Shown here piece after piece: positions 1 to 6,523 of a DNA stretch of 11,922 bases; within the stretch, counting starts at the first letter, position 1, and every line of letters begins with the position of its first letter. The position numbers and the translations under genes were made by a program. The stretch covers positions 1 through 11,922 of the forward strand of contig JBBSEF010000087.1 in the NCBI GenBank assembly GCA_038240015.1, given 5' to 3'. The DNA is from CAHJXF01 sp038240015 (GTDB lineage Bacteria > Pseudomonadota > Gammaproteobacteria > Burkholderiales > Burkholderiaceae_D). Under the pieces are notes generated by a model that ran no database searches, was not told the DNA's origin, and worked only from the letters and a program-made list of their open reading frames with translations.

Positions 1-4
1 GGAG
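1..4 (+). promoter_or_regulatory. Ribosome binding site of the LuxR-type regulator
   Basis: GGAG lies six bases upstream of the ATG at 11, an almost ideal Shine-Dalgarno match and spacing. It decides the start of the regulator gene, because the frame stays open to the left edge of the window and an upstream start could not otherwise be excluded. Confidence 0.6.
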
Positions 5-10
5 AAAAAG

Positions 11-781
11 ATGGAGCAGCCGGCGATGGTCTACGACAACCCGAGCGCCCACTCGGGACTGCTGCGAGATCGATCCGATCATTTGCTTCAGCTCGTGGAG
101 TCGATGCGGATGGGAGCGATCCTGGTTTCGCGCGAAGGCCGCGTCGCCTATCTCAACGATGGCGGCAAGGAAGCGCTGGACGCGCAGCTCGGACTCGCGC
201 TGCGCGGCGACCTGATCGTTGCGACGGCGCCCGACACGCGTCGAAGATTTTCGCAGGCGTTGAACAATGCCTGTGCGGTCCCGTACGTCGACGGCTCGTT
301 GTTGCTCCATGCGAGCGCTGCGGCGCGTACTGAGGTGAGTGCCGAGGCGAATATTGCGGAGAGCGCTGCAACGAGCCGCGCATCGGGAATGCGGCGCGCG
401 CTGCGCGTCGTGTCGATGGAACGGCTGATGGGGAGCCACACGGGCAACCATGCAGGCCGCATCGTGAGCGGCAACGCGGGCTACGCGGCACGCGAGCCTC
501 ATGTCGGAAGCGGTCTGGCTCTGTTGTGCATCGCCTGCTCGCGATCGCGCCCTCCCGAAGCACCCATGCTCGGGCAACTGTTCGGCCTGACCGCAGCCGA
601 GTCCGCCTTGATGGCCGCGGTCGCAGGCGGCGAGCGGCTGCATGCGTGCGCCGCACGTCGCGGCGTCTCGCTCGCCACCGTGCGTGCACAGCTTCGCAAC
701 GTGTTCGTCAAGACCGGCGCGGCGACCCAATCGGAATTGACTTTCATCGCGTGGTCGATACCGGGACTGTGGATCGCCTGA
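11..781 (+). CDS. LuxR-type helix-turn-helix transcriptional regulator
   Basis: This 256-residue protein is probably a cytoplasmic DNA-binding regulator. The C-terminal part, about residues 190-248, reads as a LuxR/GerE-type helix-turn-helix: LFGLTAAES opens the domain, GVSLATVRAQL is the recognition helix region, and VKTGAATQSEL closes it. The N-terminal part, about 25-100, has the look of a PAS-like sensor (MGAILVSREGRVAYLND), a common partner of this HTH type in Betaproteobacteria. Residues 100-165 are rich in Ala, Ser and Arg and look like a poorly conserved linker or a degenerate second sensor domain. No receiver domain with a phosphorylatable Asp is visible, so it is not a classical two-component regulator. 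The start is ATG with a good ribosome binding site. It lies 69 bases upstream of the antiporter in the same direction, so it could regulate that gene, but this is inference. The ligand is unknown. Confidence 0.82.
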   Translation: MEQPAMVYDNPSAHSGLLRDRSDHLLQLVESMRMGAILVSREGRVAYLNDGGKEALDAQLGLALRGDLIVATAPDTRRRFSQALNNACAVPYVDGSLLLHASAAARTEVSAEANIAESAATSRASGMRRALRVVSMERLMGSHTGNHAGRIVSGNAGYAAREPHVGSGLALLCIACSRSRPPEAPMLGQLFGLTAAESALMAAVAGGERLHACAARRGVSLATVRAQLRNVFVKTGAATQSELTFIAWSIPGLWIA

Positions 782-814
782 GCACGCCCCCCGCAATGGT
801 CTTCGACCCGGCTA

Positions 815-854
815 CCATGCGCCTTCGATCGATAGCCGAAGGCGGGGCGCATGG
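815..854 (+). promoter_or_regulatory. Overlapping hairpins covering the antiporter ribosome binding site and start codon
   Basis: Two perfect stems compete for the same bases. The outer stem pairs 815-823 (CCATGCGCC) with 846-854 (GGCGCATGG), nine base pairs that bury the ATG at 851. The inner stem pairs 820-827 (CGCCTTCG) with 837-844 (CGAAGGCG), eight base pairs that bury the AAGG Shine-Dalgarno at 839-842. They share 820-823, so both cannot be fully formed at once. The pairing is visible in the sequence; a role in translation control is inference. There is no T-run, so it is unlikely to be a terminator of the upstream regulator gene. Confidence 0.45.
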
Positions 855-2200
855 CGGCATTCAATGGAGCATCGCTGACGCTGTACTGGATCCTGCCCTT
901 CGTGGGCATCCTGGCGTCGATCGCACTGTTCCCGCTGTTCGCAGCGAACCTCTGGCATCACCACTTCGGCAAGATCGCTCTTGCGTGGGCGCTGTTGTTC
1001 ATCGTGCCGTTCGCGTCGGTGTTCGGCACGGCTGAAACCGCGCATCAACTCGCGCACGCGGGGCTGCTCGAATACCTGCCATTCGTGGTGCTGCTGTTCG
1101 CGCTCTATACGGTATCGGGCGGCATCGGTGTGTTCGGCAATCTGCATGGGTCGCCGGGAGTGAACACGGCGTTGCTTGCACTCGGGGCCGTGCTGTCGAA
1201 CCTGATGGGAACCACCGGCGCGGCGATGGTGCTGGTGCGACCATTGATTCGCGCGAACGACAACCGCAAGCACAACGTGCATGTGCTCGTGTTCTTCATC
1301 TTTCTCGTCGCCAACGCGGGCGGCTCGCTGACGCCGCTCGGCGACCCGCCGCTCTTTCTCGGCTTTCTCAACGGCGTGTCGTTCTTCTGGACCACCACCG
1401 CGATGCTCGGCCCGACGCTGACCTTGTGCGGCGCGCTGCTGGCGATCTTCTACTTGCTCGACCGCACTCTCTATGCGAAGGCGGGCGAAGAGCGGCCCGC
1501 GTACTCGGACACCACGCCCGACACACCGCTACGCATCAGCGGCGCGGTCAACATCGTATTGCTCGTCGCGATCGTCGGCGCCGTATTGATCAGCGGCTTC
1601 TGGCGTCCCGGCGTGGCGTTCGAGTGGCTCGGCACATCGCTCGAAGGACAGGACCTGGCCCGCGACGCATTGCTCGTTGCCATCGCTTTCTTGTCGCTCG
1701 CGATCACACCCAAAGGAATCCACGAGGCGAATGAATTCAACTGGGGCCCGATGCAGGAAGTGGCCAAGTTGTTCGCGGCGATCTTCGTGACCATCATTCC
1801 GGCGATCGCGATTTTGAAGGCAGGTGAGGCCGGTGCATTGGCGGCGCTGACGCGCATGGTGACGACCGCGGCGGGCGAACCCAGCAACCCGATGTACTTC
1901 TGGCTGACGGGGCTGCTCTCGGCCTTCCTCGACAATGCGCCGACGTATCTGGTGTTCTTCAATCTCGCGGGCGCGGACGCGAAATATCTGATGGCCCATC
2001 GCGAAACCCTCGAAGCGATTTCGGGCGGCGCCGTGTTCATGGGCGCGTTGAGCTATATCGGCAACGCCCCCAACTTCATGGTGCGCGCGATCGCCGAGGA
2101 TCGCGGCATTCGCATGCCGTCGTTCTTCGGCTACATGCTGTGGTCGTGCTGCATTCTGCTGCCGTTGTTCGTGCTGCTGACCTTTCTCTTCTTTCAATGA
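851..2200 (+). CDS. Sodium:proton antiporter, citrate-transporter-like (ion transporter superfamily)
   Basis: This 449-residue polytopic inner-membrane protein has about 11-12 hydrophobic segments. It resembles the sodium:proton antiporters of the ion transporter superfamily that are common in Proteobacteria. Characteristic stretches are MGTTGAAMVLVRP (about 119-131), NAGGSLTPLGDPPLFLGF (about 155-172), FLDNAPTYLVFFN (about 358-370) and GNAPNFMVRAI (about 403-413). The paired NAP motifs in the second half look like the inverted-repeat substrate region of this fold. The expected role is exchange of sodium for protons across the inner membrane; substrate and direction are not proven by sequence. 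An in-frame stop at 833-835 leaves ATG 851 as the only sensible start, with AAGG eight bases upstream. It is followed by the dehydrogenase gene with overlapping stop and start signals. The start region can fold into competing hairpins. Confidence 0.85.
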   Translation: MAAFNGASLTLYWILPFVGILASIALFPLFAANLWHHHFGKIALAWALLFIVPFASVFGTAETAHQLAHAGLLEYLPFVVLLFALYTVSGGIGVFGNLHGSPGVNTALLALGAVLSNLMGTTGAAMVLVRPLIRANDNRKHNVHVLVFFIFLVANAGGSLTPLGDPPLFLGFLNGVSFFWTTTAMLGPTLTLCGALLAIFYLLDRTLYAKAGEERPAYSDTTPDTPLRISGAVNIVLLVAIVGAVLISGFWRPGVAFEWLGTSLEGQDLARDALLVAIAFLSLAITPKGIHEANEFNWGPMQEVAKLFAAIFVTIIPAIAILKAGEAGALAALTRMVTTAAGEPSNPMYFWLTGLLSAFLDNAPTYLVFFNLAGADAKYLMAHRETLEAISGGAVFMGALSYIGNAPNFMVRAIAEDRGIRMPSFFGYMLWSCCILLPLFVLLTFLFFQ

Positions 2201-2260
2201 TTGTCTTTCAATGAGCGCCTTTCAATGAGCACGCCGATGAGCACTTCGATGAGCAGTCCG
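2191..2260 (+). repeat. Tandem start-codon repeats at the antiporter-dehydrogenase junction
   Basis: The 10-mer CTTTCAATGA occurs three times with an exact period of 14 bases, at 2191-2200, 2205-2214 and 2219-2228. The last copy runs into three 12-base units beginning ATGAGC, at 2225-2236, 2237-2248 and 2249-2260, which encode MSTP, MSTS and MSSP. Each 14-base unit contains ATGA. Because 14 is not a multiple of three, each ATG falls in a different frame; only the third is in frame with the dehydrogenase. The first TGA ends the antiporter. Confidence 0.85.
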
Positions 2261-3208
2261 TCCAGGCCGCGCGTGTTGGTGACGCGCGCCCTGTTTCCCG
2301 AACACCTCGAACGGCTTGTAGCGCATTTCGAAGTCGAGGCGAATCAAGCCGACGAGCCGATCGCGGCCGATGACCTTGCCGGACGCGTCGCGGGCATCGA
2401 TGGCTTGCTGGTCACCGGCAGCGACCGCGTCGATGCGCGCTTGCTCGACAGCGCGCCCTCGTTGCGCGCGGTGTCGACGATTTCGGTGGGCACCAATCAC
2501 ATCGATCTGGCGGCGTGCGCAGAGCGCGGCGTGATCGTCACCAACACGCCCGACGTGTTGACCGAGACCACGGCCGACTTCGGCTGGGCGCTGATGATGG
2601 CGGCCGCGCGCCGCGTCACCGAGACCGAAGCGTGGTTGCGCGCCGGGCATTGGCAACGCTGGAGCCTCGATCAATTGCTGGGCGTCGATGTGCACCACTC
2701 GACCTTGGCCATCTTCGGAATGGGCCGCATCGGTCAGGCGCTCGCGCGTCGCGCGGCGGGCTTCTCGATGCGCGTGCTGTACCACAATCGCTCGCGCGTT
2801 TCCGAGGCCATCGAAGCGGAGTGCTGCGCCAGCTATGTATCGCGCGATAGGTTATTCGCGGAGGCCGACCATCTGATACTGGTGCTGCCGTACACGCAGG
2901 ACAACCATCACATCGTGGGCGCGGCCGAGCTCGCCCGCATGAAGCCCACGGCAACATTGACCAACATCGCGCGCGGTGGTTTGGTCGATGAGAACGCGCT
3001 CGCCGATGCGCTCGCCAGCGGCAAGCTCGGCGCGGCGGGTCTGGATGTCTACGAAGGCGAACCGCGTATCAACCCGCGCATTCTCGAATTGAAGAACGTC
3101 GCGTTGACGCCGCATCTGGGAAGCGCGACGCGCGCTACGCGGGGTGCGATGGGAATGTTGGCGATCGAGAAGTTGATCGCTTCGCTGGGGACGGGCCGGA
3201 AACAATAA
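2225..3208 (+). CDS. D-isomer-specific 2-hydroxyacid dehydrogenase (GhrB-like)
   Basis: This cytoplasmic NAD(P)H-dependent enzyme, 327 residues from this start, reduces 2-keto acids to D-2-hydroxy acids. The closest functional types are glyoxylate/hydroxypyruvate reductase and 2-ketogluconate reductase, but the substrate cannot be fixed from sequence. The catalytic and dinucleotide domains are both present. The Rossmann motif is GMGRIG at about 165-170. The family triad is visible as Arg250 in NIARGG, Glu279 in YEGEP and His297 in TPHLGS. An alternative TTG start at 2201 directly abuts the antiporter stop, and in-frame ATGs at 2237 and 2249 are also possible. I chose 2225 because it is the first in-frame ATG and overlaps a TGA. 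There is no convincing Shine-Dalgarno, which suggests translation by coupling to the antiporter. Residues 1-12 are three tetrapeptide repeats, MSTP-MSTS-MSSP, that are unlikely to be part of the fold. A strong terminator follows. Confidence 0.85.
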   Translation: MSTPMSTSMSSPSRPRVLVTRALFPEHLERLVAHFEVEANQADEPIAADDLAGRVAGIDGLLVTGSDRVDARLLDSAPSLRAVSTISVGTNHIDLAACAERGVIVTNTPDVLTETTADFGWALMMAAARRVTETEAWLRAGHWQRWSLDQLLGVDVHHSTLAIFGMGRIGQALARRAAGFSMRVLYHNRSRVSEAIEAECCASYVSRDRLFAEADHLILVLPYTQDNHHIVGAAELARMKPTATLTNIARGGLVDENALADALASGKLGAAGLDVYEGEPRINPRILELKNVALTPHLGSATRATRGAMGMLAIEKLIASLGTGRKQ

Positions 3209-3217
3209 CCCCCGCGA

Positions 3218-3249
3218 AAACAAAACCGGCCAAACGGCCGGTTTTGTTT
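3218..3249. terminator. Bidirectional rho-independent terminator
   Basis: A perfect 14-base-pair stem, AAACAAAACCGGCC at 3218-3231 with GGCCGGTTTTGTTT at 3236-3249, encloses the loop AAAC. The GC core CCGGCC/GGCCGG is flanked by A/T-rich arms that give a U-rich tail in either direction. It lies between the convergent dehydrogenase (stop 3208) and OmpA (stop 3265) genes and probably terminates both. Confidence 0.92.
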
Positions 3250-3264
3250 CAAGGCGCGCAGCGT

Positions 3265-4347
3265 CTACTGAACACGTTTCTCGACCGTGATCTCCTCGAC
3301 CTCGACGCGCCGATTTGGCTCGAGGCACTTGATGAGGGCAGGTCGATTTTTCTCGCTGCATTGAACGACCGGATCGGCCTTGCCCTTGCCTGCCGTCGTC
3401 AGACGCGAGCTCTCGACACCCTGGCTGACCAGATAAGTCTTCACCGCGTTGGCGCGTCGCTGCGATAGCCCGAGGTTGTACTTGTCCGAGCCGATGCGAT
3501 CGGTATAGCCGGTCACGCGCACATTGGCCACCTGCGGGTTCTGCTTCAACACGCCGGCGATCTGATCGAGCTTGGGTTGCGGCTGACGCAGCGCCGAACT
3601 GTCGAATGCGAACAACTCGGTCGCCGACATGGTCTGCTTCTCGAAGCGCGGCGCCGGGGGTGGTGAGGGCGGGGGCGGCGTAGCCGCCGGCGGCGTCGGG
3701 GGAGGCGCAGCCTGAGCAATTCGCGGTGTCGGCCTCGGCGTCTTGTCGAAAAAGTAAGTCAGTCCGACGTCGACATAATTGTTCTCATCCCGACTGAAGC
3801 CGAAGACGTCGCTGCGCTGAAATCCCACGACGCGGCGGAAATCGACTTGCGTGGCCCATTGATCCGAGATGATGTACTGGATGCCGACGCCTGCCTGGGC
3901 ATACGGCGAGGTCCGCGAATTCTGGCGATTGGGGATGTTGCGGCGATCGTTTTCCGCACCGATGCCCAACAGCAGAAAGGGCCGGAAGCGATCGCGCGAC
4001 AGCATGTACAGACCATCGATACCTATCGTCGACTGCTGATAACGAACCGCGCCGCCCGATGACGACGCAGGGATCTGACCAGGTGCCGCCGTGAACGAAT
4101 TATCGCCATTGACGCGTGCGTAGTTGATGCCGACCTGGACATCGAACCACTGATTGATGGCCTTGCCGAATTTCAGACCGACGCCGGGACCCTTGTCGGT
4201 CGTCCCGAAACGATTGTCGGGGTTGAAGTATTCGACCTGCGGGACGATGTACACCGAAGGGTTGTACTTCAACTCTTGCGCGTGCGCGACACCGAACACC
4301 GTGCCGACTACTGCGAGTGCCGAGGCGATACAAGTTTTTTTGTTCAT
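3265..4347 (-). CDS. OmpA-family outer membrane protein with peptidoglycan-binding domain
   Basis: This 360-residue exported protein should anchor the outer membrane to peptidoglycan. The signal peptide is residues 1-23 (MNKKTCIASALAVVGTVFGVAHA), with cleavage before QELKYNP. The frame stays open further upstream, but this start is chosen because a perfect signal peptide begins there. Residues 25-200 are an N-terminal beta-barrel with alternating amphipathic strands, closing on VGLTYFF. Residues 202-234 form a proline-rich linker (PPPTPP, PPPPSPPP). Residues 238-350 are an OmpA C-terminal domain. Asp283 in GYTDRIGS and Arg298 in LSQRRA match the residues known to bind diaminopimelate in OmpA. 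Cys330 and Cys341 could form the disulfide seen in many relatives. The Shine-Dalgarno is weak (GGAA about 10 bases upstream). The gene stands alone, convergent with the dehydrogenase and separated from it by a terminator. Whether the barrel also works as a porin is unknown. Confidence 0.88.
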   Translation of the reverse strand: MNKKTCIASALAVVGTVFGVAHAQELKYNPSVYIVPQVEYFNPDNRFGTTDKGPGVGLKFGKAINQWFDVQVGINYARVNGDNSFTAAPGQIPASSSGGAVRYQQSTIGIDGLYMLSRDRFRPFLLLGIGAENDRRNIPNRQNSRTSPYAQAGVGIQYIISDQWATQVDFRRVVGFQRSDVFGFSRDENNYVDVGLTYFFDKTPRPTPRIAQAAPPPTPPAATPPPPSPPPAPRFEKQTMSATELFAFDSSALRQPQPKLDQIAGVLKQNPQVANVRVTGYTDRIGSDKYNLGLSQRRANAVKTYLVSQGVESSRLTTAGKGKADPVVQCSEKNRPALIKCLEPNRRVEVEEITVEKRVQ

Positions 4348-4405
4348 GGGGATGATTCCGTCGATGCAAATTGTGGCTGGCGAGCTACCCGTGCTGACTG
4401 ACGAG

Positions 4406-4433
4406 ATTGTCCCTGTTAGTCCGGTGATACCAA
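4406..4433 (-). promoter_or_regulatory. Candidate sigma-70 promoter of the OmpA-family gene
   Basis: On the minus strand TTGGTA (4428-4433) and GACAAT (4406-4411) are separated by 16 bases, each matching four of six consensus positions. They lie about 60 bases upstream of the start at 4347. A perfect minus-strand TTGACA at 4485-4490 is an alternative -35 box, but 17 bases on it has only GACATT (4462-4467), three of six. The gap 4348-4518 otherwise contains no gene that I can see. Confidence 0.28.
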
Positions 4434-4518
4434 TCGGAGGACACAACGATCCCGTGTAGGAAATGTCCGACTTGACGAGCCCGATGTCAACCGCAATCTT
4501 CGGCTGCCGCGCGACCGA

Positions 4519-6348
4519 CTAGCGCGCGATTGCCTTTCGTTGCGCCTGGCCATCGACCTCGATGAATTGCCACCAGCCGCGCAGCACCGGATGGCGGTGG
4601 TAGCCATACACCCAGGGGTGCATCAAGTCGGTCAAGATGCGATGTACGCCCAGTTTCCACGGCGCGTAGGCGAGAAAGAGCTTGTTCATCTTCAAATAGA
4701 GCGCGTCGCGTTCAGGGCCGTCTTGCAGTCTCTGCGAGGCCTCGAACAGGCGGTTCCATTCAGGCAGATTGAATCGCGAGTGATTCGATTGGCCGCTGCT
4801 AGGCCCATAGAGGATCGTTTCGAAACCTTCGGCATCGGGGATCGCCGAAGTCCACCCGAGGCCCCAGGCCATCAATTGCCCGGCCTTGGATTGCTTCAAC
4901 AGTTCGGGCCATTGCGCTTTCTTGGCGGCAAAACGAATCCCGATCGCGTCCATGTCCTTCTTCCACAACTCGTCGAACTGCTTGTCGAGCTGGGTGGGAG
5001 TCGACGCGCGTTCGAAAACGAAAGGTCGACCATCGGGCAATTCGCGATAGCCGTCCCCATCGCGATCGACGTAGCCGTACATGTCGAGCAATGCGCGCGC
5101 CTTGGCCGGATCGTATTCGTTGCCCATGCTTCGAAACTGCGGATCGTAGCCCGCGATGCCGGGTCCGATCGGTGACTGTGCAGGTATCGCCTGATTTCTG
5201 CGAACGATGCGGATCTCTTCTTCGGTGCTGTACCCGAGGTTGATCGCGCGACGCAGCGCCACCTTCTCCGGCGTGTAGCCGCCGACGATCGGATGCTCCA
5301 TCTGAAAGTAGGTGAAGGTCAGCTCGACGCCCAGATTGCGATCCATCGTGATGCCGCGCTTGGTGAGATTCGGTGCGAGCTTGCTGTTCGGGATCGCCAC
5401 GTTCGCGAATTCGGCGGCGAGACGTTCGAGCATGTCCTGCTCGCCGTTGAGAAACGCGAGCCATCGAGGTTGCTGCTCCTCGATGATGTCGACTTCGACG
5501 CGCGGCGTCATCGGCAGCTTGCGGCCTTTCAGCCTCGCATAGATTTGTTGCGCGACCGGGTCGTCGGCAGGAGGCGTCGCTTCGAAACGCACGTCGCGAT
5601 ACGTGGGGTTCGCGACCAGCACGATCTTCGACGAGCGTCTCCATTCGGACAGCATGTAGGGCCCGGTCCCGACCGGATGCTCCATGATCTTGTCGGGTGC
5701 CGCCTCGACGATCTCGCGTGCGACCGCGCAACTGATCTGGCAATAGGTGAGCAGATGAACCAGGTTGTAATTGGGTTTGACGAGTTTGATCTGCAGCGTG
5801 TAGCGATCGAGCGCGCGCAAGCCTTCGACTTCGACGTCGTAGTCGAACTTGCCGGTCTTCAAAGCCTTCGCGCGAAGCGCGTCCATGCCGGCGACGAAGC
5901 CCTCGATCACCGACAAGTTCGGAGATTTCCACTTGGGATCGTAAACGCGCTTGATGCTGTACACGTAGTCGGATGCGATCAGCTCGCGCGGTTTCCCCTT
6001 GAACGCCGGATCGTCGGTGAAGGTGATGCCTTTCTTGATGCGCAAGGTCCACGTCAGGCCGTCCGGCGTGATCTCGGGCAGCGACTCGGCTGTGTTGGGG
6101 ATGGGCTTGGACGGGCGGGCGAGATAGTCGTAGGTGAGCGGTGTGTCGAAGATGTTCGACATGACCGTGGTGGAATAGAGGTCCGAGATCTGCACGGGGT
6201 CGAAGCCGCTCTCGGCAACCTGAAATGCGTAGCGCAATACACCCGAGTCGGGCAGTGGCGCATCGGCGGCACGCACAGGCGGCGCGCTGCCAAGCGCGAC
6301 GAGGAGGGGCAGGACGATTGCCGAGATGCGGGTCATGGTCATGAGCAT
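4519..6348 (-). CDS. Periplasmic solute-binding protein, family 5 (peptide/oligopeptide ABC importer)
   Basis: This 609-residue exported protein captures a peptide or similar solute and delivers it to the importer encoded divergently. Residues 1-28 are a Sec signal peptide (MTRISAIVLPLLVALGSAPPVRAAD) without a lipobox cysteine, so the mature protein should be soluble in the periplasm. Family 5 hallmarks are LRYAFQVAESGFDP near residue 38, TPDGLTWTLRIKKGITFTDD near 95-113, HPVGTGPYML at 224-233, and the C-terminal lobe through GYDPQF and EYDPAKARALLDMYGY. At about 600 residues it is longer than classical DppA. Cys203 and Cys207 (CQISC) could form a disulfide. Residues 428-439 form an Asp-rich loop like a calcium site. 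The frame extends upstream, but the start is placed at the first of three closely spaced ATGs (6348, 6342, 6336) because the signal peptide begins there. No good Shine-Dalgarno is visible. The ligand is not identifiable. Confidence 0.86.
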   Translation of the reverse strand: MLMTMTRISAIVLPLLVALGSAPPVRAADAPLPDSGVLRYAFQVAESGFDPVQISDLYSTTVMSNIFDTPLTYDYLARPSKPIPNTAESLPEITPDGLTWTLRIKKGITFTDDPAFKGKPRELIASDYVYSIKRVYDPKWKSPNLSVIEGFVAGMDALRAKALKTGKFDYDVEVEGLRALDRYTLQIKLVKPNYNLVHLLTYCQISCAVAREIVEAAPDKIMEHPVGTGPYMLSEWRRSSKIVLVANPTYRDVRFEATPPADDPVAQQIYARLKGRKLPMTPRVEVDIIEEQQPRWLAFLNGEQDMLERLAAEFANVAIPNSKLAPNLTKRGITMDRNLGVELTFTYFQMEHPIVGGYTPEKVALRRAINLGYSTEEEIRIVRRNQAIPAQSPIGPGIAGYDPQFRSMGNEYDPAKARALLDMYGYVDRDGDGYRELPDGRPFVFERASTPTQLDKQFDELWKKDMDAIGIRFAAKKAQWPELLKQSKAGQLMAWGLGWTSAIPDAEGFETILYGPSSGQSNHSRFNLPEWNRLFEASQRLQDGPERDALYLKMNKLFLAYAPWKLGVHRILTDLMHPWVYGYHRHPVLRGWWQFIEVDGQAQRKAIAR

Positions 6349-6523
6349 GGTCGTGCGCTCGGAAGGCGAAGACCTGGATTGTAGCGATCGACCGGCCCGG
6401 TGCGGTAGGGGAAATCCAGCGGCTGCAATCATGTCAATCGCGGGCATAATCGGCGCGCTCGCGTGATGGCCCCGCGCTTCTCGTCTCGCCTTTGACGTCA
6501 CCCCATCGCTTCGTATCGGCATC
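6349..6523. promoter_or_regulatory. Divergent intergenic control region of the ABC importer
   Basis: These 175 bases separate the binding-protein start (minus) from the first permease start (plus), so they must carry signals for both units. On the minus strand TTGACA is perfect at 6432-6437, but the bases 17 downstream (TTTCCC) are a poor -10. A minus-strand TACAAT at 6378-6383 lacks a matching -35. On the plus strand CATAAT at 6445-6450 is a possible -10 with a weak -35. An exact 8-base palindrome, TGACGTCA, lies at 6493-6500, 23 bases before the permease GTG, and could be an operator half or a chance match. No small gene is evident. Confidence 0.35.

Noticed and set aside
737..765. TTGACT inside the regulator gene as a promoter for the antiporter
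   Set aside because: No acceptable -10 box lies 16-18 bases downstream (ACCGGG and neighbours), so I could not support it.
4331..4342. A-run in codons 3-5 of the OmpA-family gene as a phase-variation site
   Set aside because: The minus-strand run is only seven or eight A's made by Lys-Lys codons of a normal signal peptide, too short and too common to claim switching.
4501..4530. GC-rich inverted repeat around the binding-protein stop as a terminator
   Set aside because: The stem is only five to seven CG pairs, spans the stop codon, and is not followed by a U-run.
5293..6384. 363-codon plus-strand open frame opposite the binding-protein gene
   Set aside because: It is rich in Arg, Asp, His and Gly with no hydrophobic core or recognisable motif, and it mirrors a well-supported gene. 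High GC at third codon positions keeps such antisense frames open.
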